From the NCBI GenBank assembly GCA_004020315.1, contig SAQG01000019.1:45611-109610 (forward strand): a DNA stretch of 64,000 nt, in the 5' to 3' direction. The translations under genes were made by a program, and so were the position numbers. The DNA comes from Mesorhizobium sp. Lineage in GTDB: Bacteria > Pseudomonadota > Alphaproteobacteria > Rhizobiales > Rhizobiaceae. Position 1 is the first letter of the stretch; each line of letters begins with the position of its first letter. The notes under the pieces were generated by a model. That model ran no database searches, was not told where the DNA came from, and saw nothing but the letters and a program-made list of their open reading frames with translations. Shown piece by piece: positions 51,415 to 61,078 of this stretch.

Positions 51415-52616
51415 GCGACGCCGCAAATATACCAAACCAGGACGTCAGGGAGGAACTGCGCTTGCGGCCCGAGCCCGCCAGGGTCACGCGCCTTTCACGC
51501 AAGGTACTCATCGGGCTGGGCGGCGTCGCCAGCGTTGCGATCCTCGGCACATTGATCTGGGCGCTCGACACCAGACGGCGCGGCAGCGAGCAGCCCTCCG
51601 AGCTCTTCACCATTGAAAATCGCACGACGGCTGACGGCCTGGACATGCTGCCGAAGGATTACTCTGGGATCCCTCAGCTCGGTCCGCCGTTGCCGGGCGA
51701 TCTTGGACGGCCGATCTTGCGCGCGCAGGCGCGCGGCCAGCCGGTCGGGGCGCCGAATGTCAGCACACCGCGCGCCGACCCGGAAGAGCAGCGCCGGCTT
51801 GCCGAGATCGAGGCCGCGCGTGTCGCAAAGCTCTTTGCCGACGCCAATGCGCGGGCAAATCCGGTGCGACAGGATGCTGGTGCAGGAAAGATCATCGCGG
51901 ACACCATGTCCAGCTTAATACCGCCGACCGAACAGCCGCCGCTCGACCCGCAAAACGTGCAGGACCGCAAGCTCGCCTTCGTCAACGCAGAGCCGGATCG
52001 CCGCACCGTCAGTCCCGATCGTCTTGCTCAGAAGGCTTCGCCCTATGTCGTGCAGGCCGGCTCCATCATTCCGGCCGCTCTTATCACCGGTATCCGTTCC
52101 GACCTTCCAGGCCAGGTCACCGCTCAAGTCACACAGAACGTCTACGACAGCCCGACAGGATCGTACCTCCTTATCCCACAGGGGGCGAGGTTGGTCGGCC
52201 AGTACGACAGCCAGGTCGCTTTCGGCCAGTCGCGCGTGCTGCTGGTCTGGGATCGGCTCATTATGCCCGACGGCACCTCGATCGTGCTGGAGCGTCAACC
52301 GGGCGCGGACGCTGAAGGATTCGCCGGTCTGGAGGACGAGGTAGACCATCACTGGGGCCAGCTCTTCCGCGCGGCAGCCCTCTCAACCTTGCTCGGGGTC
52401 GGCACAGAACTTGGCTCCAGCGATGATGAGAGCGATATCGCCAAAGCCATCCGCGAGAGCGCTCAGGATTCGGTCTCCAATATTGGCCAGCAGCTCGTGC
52501 GCAATCAACTCAGCGTGCAGCCGACACTCACCGTACGGCCCGGTTTCCCGGTTCGCGTGATCGTCAATCGTGACCTTGTTCTTGCGCCGTACGGCGCGAC
52601 GAAGGATCCATCATGA
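51411..52616 (+). CDS. trbI: Conjugal transfer protein TrbI (VirB10-like)
   Basis: 401 residues. Cytoplasmic tail, one membrane helix (VLIGLGGVASVAILGTLIWAL), a Pro-rich periplasmic region, then the VirB10 C-terminal domain: PYVVQAGSIIPAALITGI, YLLIPQGARLVGQYDSQV, RVLLVWDRLIMPDGTSI and TVRPGFPVRVIVNRDLVL. It spans the envelope and links inner and outer complexes. It overlaps trbG and the DUF2274 gene by ATGA. Confidence 0.95.
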   Translation: MSDAANIPNQDVREELRLRPEPARVTRLSRKVLIGLGGVASVAILGTLIWALDTRRRGSEQPSELFTIENRTTADGLDMLPKDYSGIPQLGPPLPGDLGRPILRAQARGQPVGAPNVSTPRADPEEQRRLAEIEAARVAKLFADANARANPVRQDAGAGKIIADTMSSLIPPTEQPPLDPQNVQDRKLAFVNAEPDRRTVSPDRLAQKASPYVVQAGSIIPAALITGIRSDLPGQVTAQVTQNVYDSPTGSYLLIPQGARLVGQYDSQVAFGQSRVLLVWDRLIMPDGTSIVLERQPGADAEGFAGLEDEVDHHWGQLFRAAALSTLLGVGTELGSSDDESDIAKAIRESAQDSVSNIGQQLVRNQLSVQPTLTVRPGFPVRVIVNRDLVLAPYGATKDPS

Positions 52617-52840
52617 CCAAGCTGAAACTCTCCGGAATTCCCGACGATCGGCCGGTCAAGATCACGATTGAATTGCCCGCCTCCGTTCATCACGATCTTG
52701 TCACCTACGCTGAAGTGCTCGGCCGAGACACCGGACAGACAATCGCCGATCCGACAAAGCTGATCGCGCCGATGCTGCAACGATTCATGGCCACGGACCG
52801 TGCCTTCAGCCGAGCCAGGCGCGAAGCAAAGTCAGGATAG
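52613..52840 (+). CDS. DUF2274 family protein
   Basis: 75 residues: MTKLKLSGIPDDRPVKITI, LPASVHHDLVTYAEVLGR, LIAPMLQRFMATDRAF. This small ribbon-helix-helix-like protein routinely closes trb operons of alphaproteobacterial elements. The ATGA overlap with trbI shows coupling. Its 3' end overlaps the convergent LysR gene by 9 bp. A regulatory role is likely but unproved. Confidence 0.9.
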   Translation: MTKLKLSGIPDDRPVKITIELPASVHHDLVTYAEVLGRDTGQTIADPTKLIAPMLQRFMATDRAFSRARREAKSG

Positions 52841-53251
52841 GGGCTCGTCGGGTCGCTTAGCTGCCATGAAGCTCAGGGCGACATCCGGCCTGCTCCGAAT
52901 GAATTCGGCAACCGCGTGCAGGAAGGCGATGGCGTGCTCGGATGCATCGGAATCGACAAAGAGGCCTCCAGCTTTTCCTCGTCGGTCTATGTCTGCAAAG
53001 GTAAGTGTACCGTCGAGATCGGCCAAGACGCGGCGAAGGTTGCGCAGGAGTCTCATGCCCGCTTCGGTCGGTCGGACACCGCATGTTTGGCGTTCGAACA
53101 ACGCCGTTCCCAGCGAGTGCTCTAAGTCACGGATGCGTCGGCTCAATGCGGAATGGTGAATGCCCATGCGTCGCGAGGCAGCGAGGAAGCTGCCTTCCTC
53201 GGCTACAACAACCGCGCAATCAAGCGTAATGAGCTGGACGCGTCGCCGCAT
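52832..53251 (-). CDS. LysR-family regulator, truncated
   Basis: 139 residues from an ATG at 53251. The winged HTH is intact (LDCAVVVAEEGSFLAASRRM, GIHHSALSRRIRDLEHSLG, ALFERQTCGVRPTEAGMRLL). About 50 residues of the effector domain follow (LFVDSDASEHAIAFLHAVAE), then the frame stops at PDEPLS. Full-length relatives after DUF2274 in similar elements have about 300 residues, so roughly half is missing. A DNA-binding domain without co-inducer domain could still bind operators. It is convergent with DUF2274. Confidence 0.75.
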   Translation of the reverse strand: MRRRVQLITLDCAVVVAEEGSFLAASRRMGIHHSALSRRIRDLEHSLGTALFERQTCGVRPTEAGMRLLRNLRRVLADLDGTLTFADIDRRGKAGGLFVDSDASEHAIAFLHAVAEFIRSRPDVALSFMAAKRPDEPLS

Positions 53252-53269
53252 CGCGCTTCCCTTTCTCAA

Positions 53270-53577
53270 GCGGAACTGGCCCACCGGCTGACAGTTGCGA
53301 CGATAACGGCAAGCATTGCCAGAACCGCCATCAAGGCCAGAAGCCGGCCAATCAAGCCGGATCTTTGCTGCGACGCGCGTACTGGTGCCGATCAAGGCCT
53401 CCAATCCTAGAGCGAATTGCCGGCGGACCGTATGGTACGAATGAGGGTGCCCGAGGAGACCTGATTCAGCGTCTTTCTAAACCGGCTGATATGCACGTCG
53501 ACTCTGCGCGCGACGACAAAGACATTGTGGGGCATTGCGCCGATCAGCTCGTCGCAGCTGAAGACTTTTCCGGGATA
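53270..53577 (-). pseudogene. Two-component system debris (OmpR-type DNA-binding domain, then possible kinase start)
   Basis: Residues YPGKVFSCDELIGAMPHNVF, RRVDVHISRFRKTL and GTLIRTIRSAGNSL (53577-53407) are the C-terminal winged helix of an OmpR/PhoB response regulator, with the diagnostic RxVDVHISR. The receiver domain is not recoverable upstream. After its stop at 53407, GGAGG and a TTG could begin a kinase. A short frame break leads to LIGRLLALMAVLAMLAVIV and SRWASSA (to about 53270), a helix like the first membrane segment of a histidine kinase. The kinase reading is speculative; the winged helix is clear. Confidence 0.6.
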
Positions 53578-54432
53578 TTGACGACAGGCACCCCACGGGC
53601 GCGTCGCGCGCCTTTGCTGCCATTGCCTTGGGGTATGAGGTCGCAGTGAGAATCTCGTCAGAGAATAAGCAGCCCTCTTGCATCGAGCATCTCTTCGTTT
53701 TTTTGCGAGTTCGTGGGTTCTGTAGATAATTGGCATAATACTTATGAATACACGTCGGATCGCGCGCCGATCAATCTATAAATTGTTAATTTTTTGATAA
53801 AGAAATCGCGGCTACATGTTACAACTGTAAGATACGTTTAAGGTCCAAATTTCACATGTTGCATGGCGATAAAACTCCCGAGATTATTGCATAATAACGA
53901 TCGATAAAGATGGATTCGACAGTGGTTTCGTCCGCTATATGGGGCTGGCGCTGTGGGAGCTGAGCAATCGGCAGGCCGCAACCAAGGCGGGCCATCGCTG
54001 CGGCGTGGTGTGCTCTCGGTCCGTTGTGACGGGTCTGAGGCCGACAATCGCCTCTGGCTGGCCGTGTCTGTTCAGCTTCGTCAAGGTTAGCGTCGCCGGT
54101 TTCAGCGGGTGCGGGATCTTGCGTCGAGCAGCATGCCTCTGGAACCTGCGTTCTCGACGAAATTTATTGCGGACGAGCACGGTTCTGGCTTTATAGACGT
54201 TAAATATTCTAGATCTTATTAGAAACAATCGCGCTAAGACTGTAATATAATTGTCATAAGCAGGAGGGCTGGCGGTTGACCTTGGAATTATGTTGTAACA
54301 TAATCCCGCCTTGTCTTTGCAGGCAGGAGTTGTGGCGCTCGGTTAACGCAGGCGGTTAGCCAGTTGCCATCGATTGCGCCGCCGGCCTATCTGACCCTTT
54401 CGAACAAATCGCGGACCACGGATTGTCGGACG
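53578..54432. other. AT-rich non-coding stretch at the right side of the island
   Basis: About 850 bp. 53690-53930 and 54190-54310 are distinctly AT-rich against the surrounding high GC (runs such as AATTGTTAATTTTTTGATAAAG), a sign of foreign or decayed DNA. A plus-strand ORF at 53939-54196 has no recognisable features. Promoters for the nucleotidyltransferase-HEPN gene probably lie near 54240-54400. Confidence 0.5.
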
Positions 54433-55347
54433 ATGAGAACCAGCATTGATCACCTGCCATTCGACAAACAGCGGGAACTCGCCCGCGTCGTCGAGATCCT
54501 GCACGAAGAGTTCGAGGATGCTCTCAAAGGCAGTTCGGCCGAGTTCAAGAAAAAGGGCAGGATTCTGAAGATTATCTTATTCGGATCATACGCGCGGGGA
54601 GACTGGGTCGATGAACCTCATACTATGAAAGGGTACCGCTCGGATTTTGATCTCTTAGTCGTCGTCAACAATCGCAAGCTGACTGACTTTGCGACATACT
54701 GGTACAAGGCCAGCGATCGGTTGTTGCGCGATCGCGGTGTGTCCACCCAGGTCGGCTTGATCGTGCACTCTCGCCGGGAAGTGAATACTGCCCTGAGGCA
54801 GGGGCAGTATTTCTTCTCCGACATACGGCGCCAAGGCATTGCTCTATACGAACTCGACGACGAACCCCTATCCGAACCCAAGCCGCAGAGCTCGGCGGAT
54901 GCGCTCAAATCAGCGCGCAAGCATTTTCAGAATCGTTTCCCCGGAGCAGCAGGTCTTTTAGACACTTCGAAATATGCCCTGGCAAAAGGACGGAATAATG
55001 AGGCGGCATTTCTGCTCCATCAAGCCGTCGAGCATGCCTATTCAGCTTTGTTGCTGACCGTTACGAGCTATAGCCCGCCATCCCATAACCTGAACTTTCT
55101 TCGCACTTTGGCTGAGGAGCGTGACCGGAGGATGACCGAAGCGTGGCCGCGCGACCAGCAGCGCTTCCGTGCCTGGTTCAATGCGTTGAATGAGGCCTAC
55201 GTGAAAGCACGATATTCCGAGCACTACCAGATCAGCGTCGAGGCGCTGGAATGGCTAGGCTCGCAAACCTCGATCATGCACAGCTTGGTCGAGACAATCT
55301 GCCGTGAGCATCTGGAAAAGCTTGCCGGACAGGTTCAGGTTGCGTGA
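54433..55347 (+). CDS. Fused nucleotidyltransferase (MNT) - HEPN protein
   Basis: 304 residues from the ATG at 54433. The N-terminal half is a minimal nucleotidyltransferase: IILFGSYARGDW (G51, S52) and the two metal-binding aspartates in SDFDLLVVV (D71, D73). A third acidic residue is not obvious in the next strand (TQVGLIVHS). The C-terminal half (about 175-300) is an all-helical HEPN domain: EAAFLLHQAVEHAYSALLL, then YVKARYSEHYQI. In HepT/MntA toxin-antitoxin pairs the two domains are separate proteins. Here they are in one chain, a form I recall from alphaproteobacterial genomes. It could be an RNA- or protein-modifying stress or defence factor; the function is inferred. There is no partner gene next to it. 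Confidence 0.82.
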   Translation: MRTSIDHLPFDKQRELARVVEILHEEFEDALKGSSAEFKKKGRILKIILFGSYARGDWVDEPHTMKGYRSDFDLLVVVNNRKLTDFATYWYKASDRLLRDRGVSTQVGLIVHSRREVNTALRQGQYFFSDIRRQGIALYELDDEPLSEPKPQSSADALKSARKHFQNRFPGAAGLLDTSKYALAKGRNNEAAFLLHQAVEHAYSALLLTVTSYSPPSHNLNFLRTLAEERDRRMTEAWPRDQQRFRAWFNALNEAYVKARYSEHYQISVEALEWLGSQTSIMHSLVETICREHLEKLAGQVQVA

Positions 55348-55882
55348 GCTTTCGGCCTGGAAGGGTGAGTGGATTGAGTTCGGAGGAAAGAAGGATCGGA
55401 TCCAGATTTGGACTGAGGCGATCTGGTGCCAGGGACGACACGACAAGTCCTCGGACTGTCTCGATCGTCGCTGCCCACGCATCACACCGGCGTCGCTACT
55501 CATCTGCGAAATGGCTGCGTTCAGTGAGGCTGCCACTGGCGACAAGGTTCTTTGCCACGCAACAGACTCAGCGAGCGACCAAGCGCCACAACTTCATTCG
55601 TATCACCTCTTAGGTGGGAACTAAATTGACACACGGCGGCGCGCATGTGGGTGCCGCCGGCGTCATGCGGGGAGCTATGGCCAGCTCGAAATTCGCCCTT
55701 TTTGGAACTGGCATAATTGCGGCGCGCGAGGGACGGACTGGATCGGTTCCCTGACCAGCATTATTGACCCGGCTTCTGTGGGATCACCGGCTCGAAAAAA
55801 CCGCTAGGTGCTTCCGGTTGAAAGCGCGGTGGACATTGAATCGGATTCTCATCCGCCCGCTCGTTGCGTTTGATGTTGTGTC
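55348..55882. other. Gap between the HEPN gene and the truncated ugpC; right junction of the island
   Basis: 535 bp with no credible gene. Short ORFs overlap in several frames without family features. The recognisable ugpC homology starts abruptly at 55883, so the island-to-chromosome junction probably lies just before it. No tRNA fragment or inverted repeat is visible at the break. Confidence 0.5.
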
Positions 55883-56851
<969 letters not shown>

Positions 56852-56876
56852 TCCGCTGTGTGGTGTCGCCTGAGCG

Positions 56877-57065
56877 CTATTGTAGGCGGAATTCAACAGC
56901 GTACGCTTCAGCATTAGTAATGAGGCCGCAGTCGATGGCGGCTTCGAACGCCTTCGAAAAATAATCGTCATCGCAGATTTGATGGTCCTGGCCCGAAAGA
57001 TCGATCGAATACGCGCCGATCACGCGGCCTGTAATTTTCTCGATGACTGTCACTGTCCGCTGCAT
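56877..57065 (-). CDS. Small conserved hypothetical protein (62 residues)
   Basis: From the ATG at 57065, with GGAGA 9 bp upstream: MQRTVTVIEKITGRVIGAYS, then SGQDHQICDDDYFSKAFEAA and NAEAYAVEFRLQ. It has balanced composition and no membrane segment. Ribosome site and protein-like sequence support it as real. I do not recognise a function. It is convergent with the ugpC remnant, 26 bp apart. Confidence 0.65.
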   Translation of the reverse strand: MQRTVTVIEKITGRVIGAYSIDLSGQDHQICDDDYFSKAFEAAIDCGLITNAEAYAVEFRLQ

Positions 57066-57333
57066 TTGCCGTCTCTCCAACTAAGCGCGGCTTATAGCAC
57101 GGGAATTAGGAATATCAGCGGTTGCAGGCGTCAGCCGCGTCGGCATCAGATCAGCCCCAGGCTAGGACAGCGTTCCCGAGTTAGACGCCGGGATTACCGT
57201 CGGCCCCAATGATGTGACGGTCCTTCCGTTCGATACGGAGAGGGACACCAATCAGATGCGCGGCGGGCAGCCGAGCAGGCCGTCGTTCATAAAGCTGGAG
57301 GCCGGATCAGAGACGGCAGCATGGATGGGCGGT

Positions 57334-57480
57334 CTAGTTTTCCTGAACTGAAACGCCGGAGTCGTCGATACGAAGCTCCACGCCTTTCGGGCTAGTCTCC
57401 TCGCGATAAGCGTAAATGCCGAAGGCAATGACGGGGGCGACCAAAGCGCCGATGATGAGATATAGATTGTTCTGCTTCAT
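57334..57480 (-). CDS. 48-residue membrane-anchored small protein
   Basis: MKQNNLYLIIGALVAPVIAF then GIYAYREETSPKGVELRID and a C-terminal SGVSVQEN. One N-terminal membrane helix and a charged exposed tail. I recognise this pattern as a small ORF seen repeatedly in Mesorhizobium genomes. No strong ribosome site was found directly upstream. The function is unknown. Confidence 0.65.
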   Translation of the reverse strand: MKQNNLYLIIGALVAPVIAFGIYAYREETSPKGVELRIDDSGVSVQEN

Positions 57481-57576
57481 TCGCTGTCGTTAACGATATG
57501 ATGTGGGCGAGTCTAGCAGTTAGATACCGGGACGGCGGGCGCACGAGATCGCCGGTTGAGGTGGCGTAGCCGCAGT

Positions 57577-58020
57577 CTAGGATCGCGCAGCTAGCCACAC
57601 CGCCAACATGCCGGTGAGCGCACCGATGATGCCGATTATCACGCCGGCCCACGTGATTGCCCATTCGCGCCGGTCCCGGCGCTCTTGCCTGATCGCTTTT
57701 CGAAGCTGGGAATAGCCGATCGTCGTCGGATGCCAGGTATGTAGCTGATCTGACCGCTCCCAAACCGGGCTGTCTTCGCTCGGGTAGTCATAGGGTACGT
57801 CGAGACTATTCGCTTTCCGCAGGAGCCTCCGCGTCTTAGTCGCCTCGATCTGGTCAACGTACAAGGAAGTTTCCCGGTGACGCCGGTCTTCAACTTTCGC
57901 GCGGTCGTCGCTCGTCTTGGCACTTGCGAGTTCCACATTGCAGCCGCGGTCGATTTCGCTGATCATGCGACAATGACCGCCAATCTCCAGTGCCTCTCTA
58001 ATCCGAAGTGGCATCCACAT
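57577..58020 (-). CDS. Hypothetical tail-anchored membrane protein
   Basis: 147 residues from an ATG at 58020 (an in-frame ATG two codons later is equally possible). The first 110 residues are charged and hydrophilic (ISEIDRGCNVELASAKTS, RRLLRKANSLDVPYDYPSED). One C-terminal membrane helix follows, AITWAGVIIGIIGALTGMLA, after a basic segment RKAIRQERRDRREW. This suggests a cytoplasmic protein anchored by its tail. The family is not known to me. Confidence 0.65.
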   Translation of the reverse strand: MWMPLRIREALEIGGHCRMISEIDRGCNVELASAKTSDDRAKVEDRRHRETSLYVDQIEATKTRRLLRKANSLDVPYDYPSEDSPVWERSDQLHTWHPTTIGYSQLRKAIRQERRDRREWAITWAGVIIGIIGALTGMLAVWLAARS

Positions 58021-58437
58021 GACCGACCCCAAGAATTACCGGCCCAGCGCCAAGATACGCATCGGAGCATGACGACTTTCTCCAGGGCTGCCAAGCGCCA
58101 ACGTAATGCGCCGGCAGCGGGAAGGGAAGAAGCGGAAGGCCGCTTAACGAATTCGCGGGAATGTCCTGCGAATGTAGGCGACGGCCGCCGAAGACAGCCG
58201 CGGTCGGTTAATGGTGGCTGGAAAGTCCTCGTGAGCGCCGCGCCTGGGTCAGCCGGGTCCGACTAGGGCACGACTTTCGGTCTCTTTAGAGCGGTCAGCT
58301 GTGCAACCAGGAATGTGTACCGGTAGACTGCGATGGCTCTTCCTACCCGTGGCCTCGGTACCGCCTTCAAGTGATGCATCTGGCGCGGCAGAAAGTCCTG
58401 CTGCATAGTCCCTCGATCGGAACCAGGACCCATCGCT
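58021..58437. other. Intergenic region
   Basis: About 420 bp. I see no gene, no strong hairpin and no tRNA. ORFs crossing it have arginine/serine-rich translations typical of non-coding high-GC sequence. Confidence 0.4.
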
Positions 58438-58614
58438 ATGAACTGGGGTATTGAGGATTTTACGGCTGCGGCCGCCTTACTTGCCGCTGGATGGATCGGG
58501 ATTGCGCTGGTTCGACGCAACGTCCATGGCAGGGTACTTCGCCCCGTTTTGTTAGTCGGCGTGGTACTGGTCGTGCTGATGATCTGGGCTCACTTGGCCG
58601 TGGGAATCGTCTGA
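58438..58614 (+). CDS. 58-residue two-helix membrane protein
   Basis: MNWGIEDFTAAAALLAAGW (helix 1 to LVRRN), then RPVLLVGVVLVVLMIWAHLA (helix 2) and the end VGIV. The acidic start, two helices with an arginine turn and LMIWAHLAVG close are a pattern I have seen in several Rhizobiales small proteins. AGGA lies 13 bp upstream. The function is unknown. Confidence 0.68.
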   Translation: MNWGIEDFTAAAALLAAGWIGIALVRRNVHGRVLRPVLLVGVVLVVLMIWAHLAVGIV

Positions 58615-59042
58615 CCCGCAACCGCCGACGGCGAGTAGAACGGCGCACGATCCAAAACGCGCAGCGCAGAAGACGGCGGCTTAGTCGGACGCGGCTAGTT
58701 GAACTCACGGAGCCAACCGACGATCTGTGGTGCTTCTCCCTCAGCCTCGTCGAGACGTGCAGGTGGCGACGCGCAGTGATTCCGCAGAGTGAGGGCTGCG
58801 CGACGCCGCATTTGCGCCTGTTCTGCTGCAATCCTTTGTCAGCGTGCCTCTTCGGCTCCGCTCAATGAAAATTCGTCGGCTCGATCCGCGTTGGTCTCGA
58901 TGCACATCACCGATGTTCTTTGGATGCGCGGAGGCGGATGGTCATCAGGCAGATGAGCCGACCGAGGCAGCAGGTCCGCCCTATGGAGCGAGCGCTCCTA
59001 GAACGGACCTGAATCTAGGTCACCGATGCCGGATCTGCTTCG
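58615..59042. other. Intergenic region
   Basis: About 430 bp, no credible ORF or structured element seen. The SDR gene converges on it from the right. Confidence 0.4.
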
Positions 59043-59798
59043 TTAAATGGCTTGGCCGCCGGACACTTCGATCCGCTGGGCATTCACCCAGCGATTGTCG
59101 TCGGATAACAAGCCGGCGATCATCGGCCCGATATCGTCCGGCATGCCGACGCGGCCGAGCGCGGTCATATCCGCGAACACCTTGTTGAGGTCAGGCATAT
59201 CGCGGACAGCGCCGCCAAGGAAATCCGTTTCGATCGCACCCGGCGCCACCGTGTTGACCGCGATGCCGCGGGCGCCCAACTCCTTCGCCATGTAAACGCT
59301 GAGCACCTCGACCGCACCCTTTACCGCGGAATAGGCTGCAAAGCCCGGGTAGGACATCCTGGTCAGGCCCGAGGAGAGGTTCACGATACGGCCGCCGTCG
59401 GCGATCAGCGGCAGCAGTTTTTGGGTGAGGAAGAACACGCCCTTGAAGTGGACATTGACCAGTCGATCGAATTGCGCTTCCGTTGTCTCTGCTATCATTG
59501 CCATGTCGCCATGGCCGGCATTGTTCACCAGATGATCGAATGTCTCGCGTTGCCACATCTCGCGCAATGCCGCCTGCAGGCGCTCAGTGAAAGAAGCGAA
59601 AGTGGCAACGTCGCTGGTGTCAAGTTGCAGCGCGACCGCTCTGCGACCCATTGCCTGAATCTCCGCGACGACGGCCCAGGCGTCTTCGCTCCGGCTGTGA
59701 TAGGTGAGAACAACGTCACCGCCGCTTCGTGCGACGCTGAGTGCGGTGTTGCGCCCGAGCCCGCGGCTGGCGCCAGTAACGAGGGTGGTCTTGGTCAT
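59043..59798 (-). CDS. SDR-family oxidoreductase
   Basis: A 251-residue classical short-chain dehydrogenase. The coenzyme motif TGASRGLG is at residues 8-15, the structural motif NNAGHGD near 93, the catalytic serine in IVNLSSGL, and the YSAVKGA Tyr/Lys pair near 158-162. The C-terminal VNAQRIEVSGGQ is typical. AGGAG precedes the ATG at 59798. Arg in TGASRG and the HSRSEDA sequence after strand 2 suggest NADPH preference (inferred). It is divergent from an AraC regulator, a common arrangement for aldehyde or quinone reductases under regulator control. Confidence 0.92.
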   Translation of the reverse strand: MTKTTLVTGASRGLGRNTALSVARSGGDVVLTYHSRSEDAWAVVAEIQAMGRRAVALQLDTSDVATFASFTERLQAALREMWQRETFDHLVNNAGHGDMAMIAETTEAQFDRLVNVHFKGVFFLTQKLLPLIADGGRIVNLSSGLTRMSYPGFAAYSAVKGAVEVLSVYMAKELGARGIAVNTVAPGAIETDFLGGAVRDMPDLNKVFADMTALGRVGMPDDIGPMIAGLLSDDNRWVNAQRIEVSGGQAI

Positions 59799-59942
59799 GG
59801 CCTGCTCCTTTGTTTGGACTACTGCTGTGGCCATGCCGATATCGGTCCGGTGGGCAGGCTTTTGTTGCCGGAAGCTCGGCCGTTTTTGCCTAATCCTCCA
59901 AAATCCTTTGCGTGTCGAGTAGCAATGGAATAGGTTCGGTCC

Positions 59943-60884
59943 ATGACTGCGCTGCTCAAGACTGTCAGCCGCTATGCAGACGCCAATGCCGGCCCAGACG
60001 GCATTGCGCGCACCCCGATACCGGGTCTCAACACCGTGCGGGCGACGGCCCCCAGCGATCTGGTCTACGACATCTCCCGACCGCTTGCCTGTCTGGTGGT
60101 TCAGGGGAGCAAGCACGTCACGATGGGTACTCAGGGCTTCGCCTTCTCCGCCGGAGATTCGCTGCTGATCACGGCGGACGTGCCGACGGTGAGCCAGATC
60201 ACACGCGCCAGTATCGCTTCCCCCTACTACTCGCTTGTTCTGGAGCTCGATCCGGCGGTCATCGCGGAGCTGAGTATGCAAATAGGCGCCCAGCATGTGG
60301 CCGACCACGCGCCCGTGCGCGTTGACCCGACCGATGCTGAGGTTGCCGAAGCGGCTCTGCGTTTGATGCGGCTGCTCGATCGCCCGGCATCGGTTCCGGT
60401 GCTGCAGGCCCAGCTTGTGCGCGAGATGCACTATTGGCTGCTGGCCGGACGGCACGGGTCGGCGATCCGACGGCTGGGGTGGCCAGACGGTCACGTGCAG
60501 CGCGTGGCGCGCGCGGTCGCAGTGCTTCGGGCAGAGTTCGCGCGGCCTTTGCCGGTCGAGCGCCTGGCGGCTGTGGCCGGGATGAGTGCGTCGTCATTCC
60601 ACCAGCACTTTCGCGCAGTGACCTCGCTCTCTCCCCTGCAGTTCCAGAAGCAGTTGCGCCTGATTGAGGCGAGGCGGCTAATGCTGTCGGAGGGAAAGAC
60701 TGCGAGCAGCGCGGCGTTTGCGGTCGGCTACGAAAGCGTGTCGCAGTTCACCCGGGAATATGGTCGTCTGTTCGGCCGAACACCTGTTCGGGATGCCAAA
60801 GTGGCAAGAGGCAGACCTTGGCCGCCGCTTGAGGCGCCGATACCCTGGAGCCTCGACCTGAATCGGCGAGCATGTGCTCTGTAA
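59943..60884 (+). CDS. AraC-family transcriptional regulator (AraC_N type)
   Basis: 313 residues. The N-terminal cupin-like AraC_N domain has IPGLNTVRATAPSDLVYDI, QGSKHVTMG and SPYYSLVLELDPAVI. The C-terminal pair of helix-turn-helix motifs is PVERLAAVAGMSASSFHQHF and TASSAAFAVGYESVSQFTRE, with FGRTPVRD at the end. This is the YqhC-like group that often activates divergent oxidoreductase genes in response to aldehydes. The 144-bp spacer to the SDR gene would contain both promoters. The extra 25 residues after FGRTPVRD are not conserved in kind. Confidence 0.9.
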   Translation: MTALLKTVSRYADANAGPDGIARTPIPGLNTVRATAPSDLVYDISRPLACLVVQGSKHVTMGTQGFAFSAGDSLLITADVPTVSQITRASIASPYYSLVLELDPAVIAELSMQIGAQHVADHAPVRVDPTDAEVAEAALRLMRLLDRPASVPVLQAQLVREMHYWLLAGRHGSAIRRLGWPDGHVQRVARAVAVLRAEFARPLPVERLAAVAGMSASSFHQHFRAVTSLSPLQFQKQLRLIEARRLMLSEGKTASSAAFAVGYESVSQFTREYGRLFGRTPVRDAKVARGRPWPPLEAPIPWSLDLNRRACAL

Positions 60885-61078
60885 GTAGCGGGCCGGCGAG
60901 CCCATCGGCGCGGCGAGGGGCTCCCGCTGACGGCTATGCGCCCCCTTGCCGAAGGGAGGGCGGCGAGCAACCCCACGGTACGTGGGCATTCCTAACTCTT
61001 CTTGTTTCATCAGGTGCAAGCGGTGCCTGTCTCAAGTTATTGGAGCGCTTCACACGAACCCAATCTATCGTCTCTTCG

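Noticed and set aside
53939..54196. 85-codon ORF in the AT-rich flank
   Set aside because: No ribosome site, no recognisable domain, and composition unlike a protein; treated as non-coding.
55710..55735. Possible sigma-54 promoter (TGGAACTGGCATAATTGC)
   Set aside because: The GG and GC dinucleotides are 7 or 13 bases apart rather than the required 10, and there is no gene start a suitable distance downstream.
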